Positions 24,187 to 35,895 are shown, counted from the first letter of the stretch. The stretch is DNA of 64,000 nt from Chaetomium olivaceum (GCA_039881045.1 JAYWVB010000015.1:372001-436000); one strand, 5' to 3'. A program made the numbers and translations. Notes: generated by a model not told the origin, from the sequence alone.

Positions 24187-24858
24187 TTAAACGAAGAATC
24201 GTAAATCGTATAAGAAAACAAGTAATGACTATAATCGAGTCTAACAACGATATAGTAAGAGATAATAATTTAATACAATAAAAAGATATTTCTGAGTTAT
24301 AAAGAAATAAATATAGCGAGGGCTGCTGCTACGAGACGCAAATATCAAGCGAGCATTTACTAGATATATTGGCTTATAAGACTTTGGAGTTGTAATGTAA
24401 ATATAGGTCAAAGCTATATAAAGTATTAGGTTCCAGATGGTAAGTTGTCGAGATAGTAGTAAAAGAATAACGTTTATAGAGTATTTAAAAGAATACTCCA
24501 CTAAGCTCAACCCTTATAAACATTCTTAAGAATCTAATACTTCCTTTGCTAATTTCTTTATTAACTTTGATTAGCTTTTAATACCTTATTCAATTAGTTT
24601 TAGTTCCTCTAGTAAAACTTCTAAAGCTTCTTAGAGTTTTTAAAATTAATAGTTAGTTGCTATGAATTATTTTCTAGCCTAAAATCCAACTATTTAATTA
24701 AATACATTAAATATTCTTTTATGATATATAAATCTAAAACTTCTTTAATATTCTACTCCTTCTCTTTATATTCTATATTAATATTTCTATTGTATATTAT
24801 AAGATATTAGTTCTAGAAGTACGGCGTGGAAAATGTTAATTTAGAGTTGTATTATTAA
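24187..24858. other. AT-rich degenerate block
   Basis: Strongly AT-rich sequence with TpA excess and no open frame that resembles a gene. It fits a RIP-degraded repeat into which the MULE and the LINE A1 fragment inserted. The original element is not recognisable. Confidence 0.55.
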
Positions 24859-25520
24859 ACGCAATATAAATATTATTATTATTCATACTCCGCTACGCCC
24901 TAAGGCGTGCCGGACCCTCAGCTATTTAATGTACAGGAAAACCGCGCCCTCGCGGGCCGGATGAAAAACTCATACCAACAGTTAAGGAAAGTACATGTGC
25001 GTGAGCCTGCGTATACAAAGAGAGGAGGCCTCCTGGCCTCCGAGGGAGGTGCGTGCTAGGCCGCCGCTTCCAGCTCGAGCCTCCTAGCCAAACTGTACAT
25101 CGGCAGCCTTCCTGAGTCCATCAGCCATCCCAGGACCCTCCTTGTGAGCCGTGCTGTTGCAGGATCTATACCGTGCAGAACAGAGTAAAAGTCCCGTCGC
25201 GTTCGAATTCCAGCTCTCTCCCATCTTCGAGTCAGCGGTGGGGCCAAACACCACACTACCAGGTGCTCGGCAGTCTCCCGTCCTTCGCCGCACTGGCAGG
25301 CGGGCGTTAGGATCTCTGGGACTCCTCGTGTAAACAGAAAGTCCCGTAGGCCTATTGCCCCCGTTCGGATCTGGACCAGCAGAGAACTCCTCGCCTTGCT
25401 CAGGCCGTCGTGTCATCTTAGGGTTTCGTCCCGGAACAGCGTCTCCCGCTGATGGTCAAGGTCGTCCGCCGGTCTGATGACTGCTCTGCCGTCTCCTTCC
25501 TTCAGACGCAATATAAATAT
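24859..25520 (-). mobile_element. LINE family A copy A1, 5'-truncated, with 15-bp target duplication
   Basis: The element is 24874-25505 (632 bp), on the minus strand, flanked by ACGCAATATAAATAT at 24859-24873 and 25506-25520. Only the C-terminus of the reverse-transcriptase protein remains: the CxC...H...C motif, RRDFYSVLHGIDP and RRVLGWLMDSGRLPMYSL, ending at 25056. The 3' end has a short GC hairpin (ACGCC/GGCGT) followed by (AAT)n rather than poly(A). Copy A3 is almost identical, so movement was recent. Confidence 0.9.
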
Positions 25521-25921
25521 ATAATTATTTTAGAAGATCTTTCCAACCTAATCCGATCTTATAGAAATCGAGCTTGCTACTTATTACTTCGTATAAAGAT
25601 TTTGAGAAATGAGGTAAAATCCATCCCCCATTTTTTAGGTAAGCTCCTTTAAACCTATTCTTATTACAGAACTCTTTTATCCTAATTTATATAAGCTTAA
25701 GTTCCCACTTAAATATTATAATAATAAATTTATTTATATCAATTATAACTCTTTATAAGGCAGGAAATAGCTTTATTAAATAAATTCACCTAATAGAGTA
25801 AAGATACTATTATATTTATATTTATTACCAAGCTTTTAAAGTAGTAATAGCTTAATAATAAGGTTTATCGTTATTAAACTTTATAACCATTTATAACCGA
25901 TAATAGTTATAATAATCCATA
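25521..25921. other. AT-rich degenerate block
   Basis: AT-rich sequence without a supported gene, continuing the block left of LINE A1 and ending at the TA target of pogo element 1. RIP-degraded repeat DNA is the best guess. Confidence 0.5.
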
Positions 25922-25995
25922 TAACGTATATTATAAGCGAGCCGAACACTTTCCACCGCTCTACCGACACTATTCCCAATTACCACACAACAACG

Positions 25996-27678
25996 CTAGG
26001 AAATGACTACAATTACATTAGAAGAAGCCGAATCAGAGGCTTCCCCAGCCTCCTGGCAGGTACGCGCATTATGGCCGGGCTTGCCGCATACCCCACAGCG
26101 CCGAACCTTCCTCTGACCCCCCCCCCTGCACTACTACCATCTGGCTGTATATCTTCTCCTGCCCTCCCACCTACAGCCTTCTGGTCCGCAAGACCCTGTG
26201 CCTCTTGCACAGTAAGTGACCCTCCAAGCTGTACACGTGTCCGTTTGGCCCTCCGCCGCTTGCTTAGTGCCTCGTTGGCCTTGCGGAGCGAAGACACCTC
26301 TGACTCAAGAAGGGCTACCTGGTGCATTACAGCCATTGTCCCTTTGGTAAGCTGGTCAACGGCGGCCAACATCGAAGCTGGGGAGCTACCTTGATGGTTG
26401 GCAATACGAGTCTGATAAGCTTTGACTGCGAGTCGGCTTCTTTGGGGTTGTGCGGTGTCTTGGAAGCCCAGGGTTTGACAGTGCCGGCAGTACTAGGCCG
26501 CGAGTTTGGGGGCGATGGTGTATAAAGCTTGACATCCAGCCTGGAGAGCACCCTCTCTGGGTTGTACGGAACAAGGCCAGCCCCCGCAAAGCCACCCTGG
26601 ATATTCTTCTCTGTGATAGAAGCAAAGAAGGCCCGCGGAAAGCGCAAAGGAACTCGAGCTTGCTGATGTGGTTGACATGCGCGCGCATGAACTCCTCAAC
26701 CTGGCGACCATACGCCTGCTTCAGTGGCCCAAAGCAGCCAACATCAAGTGGCTGGCACTTATGGGAAGAGTGTGCAGGCATGCAGAGTGTGATGATATTG
26801 TTCTGCTTGCCGTACTGCTCGAACTCGGTGGAGTGGTGGCTTTCGTGACCGTCGAGAATCAACAACCGGTGCGTGCCCTTTGTCCGAGGCGCCGTATGGT
26901 GATCGAAATGCTTGATCCAATCTAGGCCAACTGCATTGGTAGTCCAGCCATTGTGGGTAGTTGCAATACGCCAGTCGAGGGGTAGGCCGCACTCCCGGTA
27001 CCAGTTGGCAAGGTGATATTGCGCTGCCAAGATGATGAACGGAGGGATCGCCCAACCAAGGGCATTGACTCCCTGAATTACAGTCGCCCATTCGCGGTTG
27101 CCAGGCTGGGCTAGCTTTGCCCTGCCAAAGCCATCCGAGGTTGTGACTACCATGCCCGTAGAGATGATGCCCATCATGAACCCGGTCTCATCGAAGTTGT
27201 AGATATCGTTATCCAGGATACCGTACTTAGCTATCATGTTCCGTACAAGCGTAAACCAGTCACCGATGATCTTTGGATCCTCGCACTTAGCCCTCTGGTA
27301 GTTGTATCTACGCACACGACGCATCTTGAGCTGTTTGTGGCGTTTGACAAAGTTGTGGGCCCAGAGCTTGCCGACAGGGGGTGCGTCGCGTACGCGTAGT
27401 AGTTGGTTGGCCATATCTTCTACACCACGTAGCCTAGGCGAGAAAGCTCGCGTAGAGAGGTCAAGGATGTATTGAACAATCGTCTGCTCTTCGAGATCCG
27501 TAAGCTTGCGCGAGTTCGCTGGCAAATCGCGTCGTGCACGCTGACCAGCGCGTCGGCCGTGGAGTGTTGATACCGGGACATCGTAGAGCTTAGCTGCAGC
27601 CCTAAGGCTTATCTTCTTGTCGTTTTGGAGCGCTTGAAGGGCTAAGATCACCCTCTCTTCCTTTGAAGGAGGGGACAT
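25996..27678 (-). pseudogene. Pogo-type transposase 1, three frame breaks
   Basis: Starts MSPPSKEERVILALQAL at 27678 with a psq-type helix-turn-helix (ISLRAAAKLYDVPVSTL), then a CENP-B-type DNA-binding helix-turn-helix (VEDMANQLLRVRD, KLWAHNFVKRH). The DDE_1 core follows: YNFDETGFMMG (first Asp), LLILDGHESHHS (second Asp), SHKCQPLDVGCFGPLK (third). A coiled-coil-like segment and a CCHC zinc knuckle (C-x2-C-x4-H-x4-C) end the protein near 25996. Frame breaks: a lost base near 26640, another near 26405, and one near the run of ten C at 26117-26126. Its closest relative in the window is element 2. Confidence 0.92.
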
Positions 27679-27746
27679 ATTGCGTTGTAGAGTTGTGGAG
27701 GAAGATGTAACGTTGAGATTGCAGGGGACCCGTTGTGGTGGAGACT

Positions 27747-27814
27747 GTTCGGCTCGCTTATATGTTTGGCTCGCTTATATGTTCGGCTCGCTTATATGTT
27801 TGGCTCGCTTATAA
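27747..27814 (-). repeat. Four tandem 17-bp subterminal repeats of pogo element 1
   Basis: Four copies of GTTCGGCTCGCTTATAT or GTTTGGCTCGCTTATAT alternate C and T at the fourth base. A single inverted copy sits at the left end (25931-25947). They lie 7-9 bp inside the terminus. Confidence 0.95.
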
Positions 27815-27823
27815 TATACGTTA

Positions 27824-28320
27824 CTATAACTTATATTATTCTACTTTACTTTGTTTAAAGTGTTTAGAAATTATATTCTAATCTCTAGTTCTTAAATGCT
27901 ATATAATATCATATGAATAACTAAGTTATAGAAATATGGTTCTAGGAGCTTCTAACTCTTATTAAGGTACTATAATCTTATAGTTCTCAATTAGTTAGGA
28001 AATATATTATACTAGCTGGTTTATATACTAGTATAATAATAGTAGTAACGTCTCCTCTATAGTCTTTGGTTATGTACCCACCCGAGCTAGGGCCCTAGAC
28101 AGCTTTATTTCCACCAAATCTGATGATTATAACAATCTCTCTTGGAGTAAGAAAACTCTTCTCAACTCTCTCCAAAATACAATCTTTCAACTTTCCTTAG
28201 TACGACTATTAAGAATACTGATAAGATAAATAACCCTAAGACTAAACTACCACGCTTCAACCGATTTCTAAGTCTAACCTATATACCTACTATATTTTAA
28301 GGGGAGAGAGGTACTATAAT
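27824..28320. other. AT-rich degenerate block
   Basis: AT-rich DNA without genes. Bases 27960-28030 (around CTATAATCTTATAG) recur in diverged form at about 37725-37790, with mostly C/T and G/A differences, so both are copies of one mutated repeat. Confidence 0.5.
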
Positions 28321-31182
28321 ATATTATTATTATTATTTCCTACACCGATATGCCCTGGGGCGCGCCGGTCCTTCTACTGCTATTTACAAAGGGAACCGTA
28401 CCGTATAGGCCGGATAAAAACCTCTGTCTACCACTTTGAGACAACAATCTGTGAATCCGTCATACTGCAAAAGAAAGGAGGCCCTTTGCCGGCCTCCGTG
28501 CCCTCTAGCCCTCCCCATCCACTGTTTCTAGCTCCAGCCTTCTGGCTAGGCTATACTCCAGTAGCCGGCCAGAGTCCATCAGCCAGCCAAGGACCTTCCT
28601 AACAAATCTTCTGCTCCGGGCACCTACTCCCCGTAATACGGTTTGTAGGTCCCGATGTGACCGAATCTCTCTGCCGTCCCACGGCCTTTGTAACGGCGGG
28701 TCGGGGCACCAAACCACCAAGTGCTCCACTGTCTCCCTGCCTCTCCCGCACTCGCAATAGGGGGTACGGACCTCCGGGACTTTCACCCTGAACAGGTAGT
28801 CCCGGAGGCCTATATCCCCGATACGGGCCTGGGAAAGGAGGGAGCTCTGCGCCTTTGTAAAACCTTCGTGTCTCATCAGAGCTTTGTCGGTAAATAAGAG
28901 GGCTGGGGGGTCTTCGTCGGCTATCCTCCTGTTTAATACCCTCTGTCGAGTAGTACTTTGTTGACTAGCTCTCTGTTGTTCCCACCGGGCCTGCCAGGCC
29001 AGTTCGACCACCTCCTTGGTATTCGACCCCCTATCCTTCCCCCCGATCTTCCATTTGTAGTTGACCCACTGGGCCACTACACTAGCGGCTAGTTCAGTGG
29101 GCGTGGGGCTCTGCGGGCCCTGACGGGGCCTCCGGCCTCGGGTTTTCCTCCTCTTGTTGAACCTTCGGTAGACCTTATTGCAGGCCTCAGTGATGAGATG
29201 CCCCGTGGTTATTCTCTCGGCCTCCGGCCCAGCCCCTGATTGTAGGGCCTGCTTCTGTAGCCGGCCCCAAAGTCGGCCAGCCGCTTGTTGAGATATAAGT
29301 CTAGCGGTGGCACCCAGGCCTCTGTTTCTAAGCACCGAATAGGAGCTGACTTGTATGCCCCTACTACTATTCGAAGGCTCCTGTTCTGAGCTTTTGACAA
29401 GACCTTTGCAGGCCCCTTCGGCCCTGTAGCTCTTGGAGCTGTTGGTTGGTGGAAGCTGGAGGCTCCGTAAGCTATGGCACTGCGGATGCACTGTACGTAG
29501 ACCTCCCGAGCCCTGGATAGGCCCGGGCCCCACGTCTTTGCTGCAATCCTCGATAAGGCGAAATCTTGGGTTTTGAGTTTCCGTTCCACAGCTTGTTGGT
29601 GCGCCCTCCATGATAGCTTCCAGTCCAGCCAGACGCCTAGAAACCGAGCCGATTCCACTGGTTTAACTGTGCTGTAGCCACTAGCCCCTGGGTGGGCCAG
29701 GGCCACCGGGTTCTCCCACTGTCTCCGACCTTTGTTGAAGTGAATTAATTCGCACTTTTGGGGTGCAAACGCCATCCCCCGGGTACCAGCCCACTGCAAG
29801 CAGGTCTTCCAAGCTTTTTCTAGTTGCTGTGTATTGGCCTCTGGGTTCTTTCCAAAGGCCAGTAGGTTTGTGTCGTCTGCGAACCCTACTATGCTAACCA
29901 GTGGATGAGCTGTTTTCAGGGCCTGATATAGGGAGGCAATGTAGAGGATAAATAGGATCGGGGATAGTGGTGAGCCCTGGGGGACTCCCGCTATGACTGG
30001 GATGTCCTCTGTTTTCTGGCCGTCGAAGTGGAGGATCGCAACTCTGTTACTTAACCACGCCTTCACCCACAGAACCACCCACTGTGGGTAACCCTGTAGC
30101 CGAAGAGTGGCTAGTAGCCGGGTGTGGTTGACGGTGTCGAATGCCCCTGAGATATCCAGCTGTAGAAGGGAGGCGGTTGCTTTCTGCCGCCAGGCCTCCT
30201 GGACTTGGGCTACGACTAGCCGAATCGCTACTTCTGTTGACCTATGCTCTCGGTTTCCCATCTGCTCCGCTGGTAGTAGGCCGTAGGCCTCTGCAGCACT
30301 AGTAATCCTCTTTGCTACCAGTGCTTCTATGACCTTCCCAACTGTAGGTAGGAGGCTATAGGCCTGTAACCTCCTGGAGTTCGGTAGGTACTCGGCTCTT
30401 TTCCGGGCTTTTGTAGGACAACTGTTTTGGCTCTCTTGAATGTTTCTGGAAACCATCCGATCCGGAAACACGCCTCCGTGAGAACCGCTAGCACCTTGAA
30501 CAGTGGGCGCCCACAGGCCTTAAGAAGGCCTATAGGTAAGTCGTCCTCGCCTGGAGCCTTCCAAGGACTAATCTTCGAAAGGACTGCCCTAACATCACCC
30601 ACTGTAACCTTTTCCTCTATATTGAACTTCGGAACCCACTGTTCTAGCAGGTCCGGGTCCTCTATGTCAGAAAGGTCGGCTTCTGGGTTAGGGTAGAACC
30701 GGCGTGCTAAGGCCTCCGCCTTCTCCTTGTGGGTGGAGAGGTCCTGGCCTCCGGGGGGCCCTGTGAGAGCGGGTAGTTTCGGGGGATCTGGGGGGGCGAA
30801 GCTTCTGCAACGGGCCCAGCGTTCTAGGCTCCATAGCAGGTCGGTTTTGTGGGTGGCTTTCTGCATTGTTGTCCTCCAGGTCTTCGTTTTCTCCTTGTTG
30901 ATGGTGGCCGCGAGAGCCCGTAGACCTTGGTTAAGTCTTTCTTTGTTGTGCTCCGACGGGGCTGCCTTGCACTCCCTTTCGGCTCTCCTTGCCTCTCTCT
31001 GGGCCTCCTGGACCTCCACTGACCACCACGGCGAGCCGTGGCCTCTGTTGGCCTTCTTCCGAGGGGTGGCCACTTCAGCCATCCTCTGTAGCTCCTCGAC
31101 CAACCAGTTGAATGCTTCTTTTAAACCCTCCTGCTCCCTGACTTGTGCCCGGAGGCCGTGTGGCCCTGGGAGGGGGGGGGGG
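28321..31182 (-). mobile_element. LINE family B copy B1 (Tad1-like), 5'-truncated
   Basis: The longest non-LTR copy here, about 2.86 kb on the minus strand. The 3' end is (AAT)n at 28321-28340 preceded by a GCCC/GGGC hairpin. The 5' end stops in a G run at about 31182, so ORF1 and most of the endonuclease are missing. Its last 550 bp are almost identical to copy B3 at 46.4-46.96 kb, showing recent activity. No target duplication could be fixed with confidence because both flanks are AT-rich. Confidence 0.9.
28505..31182 (-). pseudogene. LINE B1 reverse transcriptase ORF2, partial, two frame breaks
   Basis: Read from 31182 downward: the linker after the endonuclease (GHGSPWWSVEVQEAQREARR), the RT entry block (ISPWKAPGEDDLPIGLLK), then, after a frame shift near 30380, RT motifs LLQLDISGAFDTVNHTRL, AGVPQGSPLSPILF and the catalytic GFADDTN. 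A conserved LGVWLDxKLSW block follows. A second shift near 29265 leads into the C-terminal domain with the CCHC-like YCECGRGRETVEHLVVWC and GWLMDSGRLLEYSLARRLELE, ending at 28505. In complete elements this enzyme copies the transcript at a nicked target; this copy lacks the endonuclease and cannot do so. Confidence 0.9.
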
Positions 31183-31571
31183 TTTTTTAATTTATATTGA
31201 TCTACCTATTTAAAACCTAATAGGTTTCTCTAGATAGTTTAATTATAAATTTAATAGATATCAGTTTCTTTTCTATACTAGCCTCTTATACTATTAACTT
31301 TATAAACCTCCCCTAGGATATATCTATACTAGTATATTCTATAGTCTCTTCTAATATAACTTTTTCTTCTTCTAGTCCTCCTTTAAGATATTATATATTA
31401 CCTCTAGTTTCCTAAAGTAGTTTTAACTATTAGCTTCGATCTAGACTCTATTAAGCTTAAAGAGCTTTTTAGCCTAGGTAGAAATATATAGTATATAAAT
31501 AGGTATTTAATCTAGGATCTCTAAAAGGTAAGTCCCTCTCTTACTAATCTTTCTAACTTAGTATAGTCTAT
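31183..31571. other. AT-rich degenerate block
   Basis: AT-rich sequence between LINE B1 and LINE A2 with no gene. The A2 target duplication shows it was once continuous with the AT-rich block that resumes at 33264. Confidence 0.5.
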
Positions 31572-33263
31572 CCTACTTAAACTATATTTATTATTCATAC
31601 CCCGCTATGCCCTAAGGCGTGCCGGACCTTCAGCTATTTAATGTACAGGAAAACCGCGCCCTCGCGGGCCGGATGAAAAACCCATACCGACAGTTAAGGA
31701 AAGTACATGTGCGTGAGCCTGCGTATACAAAGAGAGGAGGCCTCCTGGCCTCCGAGGGAGGTGCGTGCTAGGCCGCCGCTTCTAGCTCAAGCCTCCTGGC
31801 CAAACTGAACATCATCAGCCTCCCTGAGTCCATTAGCCATTCCAGGACCCTCCCCGCGAGCCGTGCCGATGCAGGATCAATACCGTGTAGAACAGAGTAA
31901 AAGTCCCGTCGCGTTCGAATATCAGTTCTCTCCCATCTTCGAGTCAGCGGTGGGGCCAAACACCACACTACCAGGTGCTCGGCAGTCTCCCGTCCTTCGC
32001 CGCACTGGCAGGCGGGCGTTAGGATCTCTGGGACTCCTCGTGTAAACAGAAAGTCCCGTAGGCCTATTGCCCCCGTTCGGATCTGGACCAGCAGAGAACT
32101 CCTCGCCTTGGTGAGACCGTCGTGCCGTCTTAGCGTTTCATCTCGGAATAGCGTCTCTCGCTGATGGTCAAAGTCATCCGCCGGTCTGGTGATTGCTCTA
32201 CCGTCCCGCTCCTTTAGCCACCTCGCTCTCCAGGCGTCCTCTACCACACTGTCCGTGTCTGCGGCTCCCCCCGTCCAGCGCGCGATCGTGCTCGCGGCTT
32301 TCTCCACTGCCGTGGGCTCCTGCAGTCCCACTGTTCGCGGCCGGCCCCTGTTGCCGCTCCTCGGGCGGAGCCTCTGCTGTATCTTGCGACAGGCAGTGAG
32401 AACGACGCTCCCTGCGGTCCTCTTGCCGCTCTGGCCGTCGTCCAGGTCGGTTCGCTGGAGTCTGGTTTCAAAGTCTGCAAGCCGTTTGTTGAAATACAGG
32501 TCTAACGGTGGCCCACGTCTCCGTCTCGAGGTTGCAAATGGGAGTGGCTTTGAAGGCTCCCGCCACAATCCGCAAGCTTTTGTTCTGGACCTTCCCGAGG
32601 GCCCCGGTGATGCCTTTCCTTACCGGCTCGCCTTCCACGTCCGTGGGGATGTGGAACGACGATGCGCCATAGGCCAGCGCTGACCGGATGCACTTTGTGT
32701 ACACTTCTCGCGCTTTGGCTAGCCCTGGTCCCCACGTTTTCGCCGCTATTCTCGACAGTGCGTAGCTCTGGGTCTTCATTTTCTTTTCCACCGCCGCAAG
32801 GTGGGCTTTCCAGTTGAGCTTCCGGTCCAGCCAGACTCCCAGGAACCTGGCAGACTCCGTCGGTCTGACGGGGCTGGTGCCCCCCCCTGGGTTGGTGAGG
32901 TTTAGCTCGTTTGTCCACTGCCGTCGTCCCTTGTTGAAATGGATGAGTTCGCTCTTTTCCGGGGCAAACTTCATCCCCCGACTGTCGGCCCATCGTAGAC
33001 ACGTTTCCCACGCCGCCTCTAGTTGCCGGACGTTAGCCTCGGGGTTACGACCAAATACCATGAGGTTGGTGTCATCCGCAAACCCCGCTATAGCCAAGTG
33101 AGGGTGTTCGTCTTTTAGCTGCTTGTATAGTGAGGAAATGTAGAGGATGAAGAGGACAGGGGAAAGGGGTGAGCCTTGGGGGACCCCTGCCCGAACTGCC
33201 GTCGGTGCCGCTGCCTTGCCGTCAAAAAGGAGGGTGGCCTCGCGGCCCCCTACTTAAACTATA
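31572..33263 (-). mobile_element. LINE family A copy A2, 5'-truncated, with 15-bp target duplication
   Basis: The element is 31587-33248 (1,662 bp), minus strand, flanked by CCTACTTAAACTATA at 31572-31586 and 33249-33263. It keeps the second half of the reverse transcriptase and the C-terminal zinc domain. The 3' end has the family hairpin and a short (AAT)n tail. The duplication length equals that of A1. Confidence 0.92.
31768..33248 (-). pseudogene. LINE A2 reverse transcriptase C-terminal half
   Basis: Begins inside the RT domain just before the GVPQGSPLSPVLF block, followed by the catalytic GFADDTNLMVFG, FAPEKSELIHFNKG and LGVWLDRKLNWKAH. A one-base shift near 32510 separates this from the C-terminal part, which has PACQCGEGRETAEHLVVWC (zinc-knuckle-like) and ends at 31768. 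The protein would be inactive because the N-terminal RT motifs and endonuclease are missing. Confidence 0.88.
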
Positions 33264-34022
33264 GCTTATATAAAACAAACTTATATCGATCTTTCAAATA
33301 TTATTATAAACTAGAACTAGGTCCTTGATAATAATTATAGCTTCTTTTAACTAGAACTTATAACTACTTATCTTATTCTTTTAGGTAGCTACTTTGACTC
33401 TTACTATAGCTACCTTTTCTATAACGATCTCTAGATCCTATTTAGCCTTCTCGAGAACCTTATATTATAACTCTAGAAGTCTTATCTATACTTCTAGAAT
33501 ACCTTTATCTTCTAGATAGAGGGGGATTAAGTTCTAGTTAATAATTTACTAGCTAATAATCTTATTTTTGATTAGAGTAATAGAATTATAGTTGTTAAAT
33601 AAAGAAAAGGGAGTTTTTCTAGTTAGATTATAGATTATTATTCTTTTAGTAAAGAGGATATAAGGGAACTTTTAATACTATCTCTCTCCTATTTTATTAG
33701 TTATCTTGGCTAATACTACCATAATTAGGATATAGCTAAATTTATTAACCCTATTTACTCGAGAGTTATATAGTGATATTAATACTTGGTTAATACCTAT
33801 ATACTTAAGGATTTCTATAACCTGCTTCTTAAATTTAGAACCTCTATCAATAACTACTATAAGAGGTAAGCTATATCTAAAGATATATCTAAGAAATAAC
33901 TCTATACTTATAGCTTTAGTATTTAGTAGGATCTTAGCCTCTAGATATGCTATTAAATATAATAAACATCTAGGAGAATATACTTCTTTCCCTTTTGATT
34001 TATAGGCCTTATATTATATATC
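33264..34022 (-). mobile_element. RIP-degraded Ty3/gypsy relic with integrase core
   Basis: An AT-rich block that, on the minus strand at about 34010-33680, still reads as an integrase core. Segments YLIAYLEAKILLNTKAI, then LPLIVVIDRGSKFKKQVIEI and YIGINQVLISLYNSRVNRV align in order with the Ty3/gypsy blocks around the second catalytic Asp and the YNSxANG block; KFPYILFTKR further on matches the usual LPYALFADR. Stops such as TAG and TAA interrupt it, as expected from C-to-T mutation. LINE A2 and pogo element 2 inserted at its two edges. Identification is by eye. Confidence 0.65.
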
Positions 34023-34033
34023 TAACGTGTATT

Positions 34034-34067
34034 ATCAGTGGGTCGACCATATCAGTGGGTCGGCCAC
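34034..34067 (+). repeat. Two 17-bp repeats, left end of pogo element 2
   Basis: ATCAGTGGGTCGACCAT followed by ATCAGTGGGTCGGCCAC, starting 9 bp inside the left terminus. Confidence 0.95.
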
Positions 34068-34115
34068 TTTTTGGTGCGACGCGTCTTCTTACCACAACAC
34101 CACAACGTAGCCAAG

Positions 34116-35798
34116 ATGCCTCGCACCAATGACCCTGAAAAGCAGGCCAGGGTAATCCTGGCCATGGAAGCTCTCGAACGGGATAAAAAACTGAGTGTCC
34201 GGAAGGTGCTAGGCTCTACAACGTGCCACGTACAACTCTCGGCGACCGACGCGCTGGCCGGCCGGCCCAGACAAATACCACGCCCAGCTCGAAGAAGCTT
34301 ACGCAAGTAGAAGAGGAGGTTGTTGTTCAGTATGTAGTTGAGCTATCTGAACGAGCTTTCCCACCCAGGCTGTGTGGTGTGGAAGGTATGGCCAAGCACC
34401 TACTACATACGCGTGGCGCATCCCCTGTCGGCAAGCTCTGGGCACATCGGTTCGTCAAACGCCAGCCACAGCTCCGTACGCGTTTTACGCGTAGATACGA
34501 CTACCAGAGAGCTAAATGCGAGGATCCCAAGGTCATTGGCGCATGGTTTATCCTTGTTCAGAACACCAGGACCAAATACGGGATTGTAGATGACGATGTC
34601 TACAACTTCGACGAGACTGGGTTTATGATGGGCATCATCTTCGCAGGCATGGTAGTTACGACTTCAGACGGCCGTAGCAAGGCTAAACTAGCCCAACCTG
34701 GCAACCGCGAATGGGCAACAGTGATCGGGGCAGTTAATGCCCTTGGCTGGGCTCTCCCCCCCTATATCATCCTGGCCGCGCAATACCACCTCAGCAACTG
34801 GTATAAAGAGTGCGACCTACCACTCGACTGGCGCATCGCGACTACCAAAAATGGCTGGACTACCAATGCAGTTGGCCTTGACTAGATCAAGCACTTCGAC
34901 TACCATACGACGTCCCGGACAAAGGGTACTTACCGGTTGTTAATCCTCGACGGCCACGAAAGCCACCACTCGCCCGAGTTTGAGCTCTACTGCAAGGAGA
35001 ACAACATCATCACTCTCTGCATGCCTGCACACTCCTCTCACAAGTGCCAGCCACTTGATGTTGGCTGCTTCGGGCCATTGAAGCAGTCCTATGGTCGCCA
35101 GATTGAAGAGCTAATGCGAGCGCATATCAACCACATCAGCAAGCTCGAGTTCCTTTGCGCCTTTCGCGAGGCCTTCTTTGCCTCTATGACAGAGAAGAAT
35201 ATCCAGGGTGGGTTTGCAGGGGCTGGTATCGTACCGTTCGATCCAGAGAGAGTACTTTCTAAGCTGGATGTCAAGCTTCATACACCAACACCCCCAAGCT
35301 CCCGACCTGGCACTGCACAACTATGGGTCTCTAAGACCCCGCATAATGCCCAGGAAGCCCCACTCGCAGTCAAACCTTATTAAGGGGCGGATTTCCAGTC
35401 ATCAAAATAGCTCCCCAGCTTCGGTGTTAGCTGCAGTTGACCAGCTTGTAAAAGGTGCAACGGCTGTAATGCACCAAGTAACTCTTCTTCAGTCAGAGGT
35501 CTCTTCGCTCCGCAAGGTCAACGAGGGACAAAGCAAGCGCCGGAGAGCCAAAAGAACACGCGTGCAGCTTGGAGGGTCACTTACTGTACAAGATGCACAG
35601 GATCTACTAGGCCAGACGGCCGTAGGTGGGGAGGTGGTCCAAGAAACGCAGCAGGATGGTGGTAGTGTAAGGGGGTGCGGGACGAAGGTTCAGTGTTGCA
35701 GTACATGCCGCAAGCCTGGTCATAATGCTCGCACCTGTCAAGAGGGTGCAGAAGCTACTGATGCAGCTATTTCCGATGTGATTATGGTCATTTCCTAG
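34116..35798 (+). pseudogene. Pogo-type transposase 2, nonsense codon and frame breaks
   Basis: Starts MPRTNDPEKQARVILAME at 34116. A frame break near 34205 lies in the first helix-turn-helix. Then come the CENP-B-type helix-turn-helix (VEGMAKHLLHTRG), the DDE core YNFDETGFMMG, LLILDGHESHHS and CQPLDVGCFGPLK, a basic segment SKRRRAKRTRVQ, and the C-terminal zinc knuckle (CSTCRKPGHNARTC), ending at 35798. A TAG at 34883-34885 replaces the Trp found in elements 1, 3 and 4 (VGLDWIKHF), a G-to-A change in a TpG context that RIP would give. Another break lies near 35380. Confidence 0.92.
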
Positions 35799-35844
35799 TG
35801 TTGTAGCTCGTAAGTGGGAATAATAGTAGGAGGGTTGTGTAAAA

Positions 35845-35895
35845 GTGGCCGACCCACTGATATGGCCGACCCACTGATATGGCCGACCTACTGAT
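35845..35895 (-). repeat. Three 17-bp repeats, right end of pogo element 2
   Basis: Three inverted copies of the left-end unit, ending exactly 9 bp inside the right terminus. Confidence 0.95.

Larger units (their letters stand above)
25922..27823 (-). mobile_element. Pogo/Fot-type DNA transposon 1
   Basis: The element is 25924-27821 (1,898 bp), bounded by TA on both sides (25922-25923 and 27822-27823) and starting and ending with ACGT. The outer 20 bp or so are perfect inverted repeats (ACGTATATTATAAGCGAGCC). The left end has one copy of a 17-bp unit (25931-25947) and the right end four (27747-27814). One transposase gene lies on the minus strand. TA duplication plus a CENP-B-like DDE transposase places it in the pogo/Fot group of Tc1/mariner. 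Confidence 0.94.

Noticed and set aside
24859..25520. Plus-strand open frames over the LINE copies (also at 31863-32683 and 38375-39168)
   Set aside because: They are antisense shadows repeated in each copy of family A; the minus strand carries the reverse-transcriptase protein.
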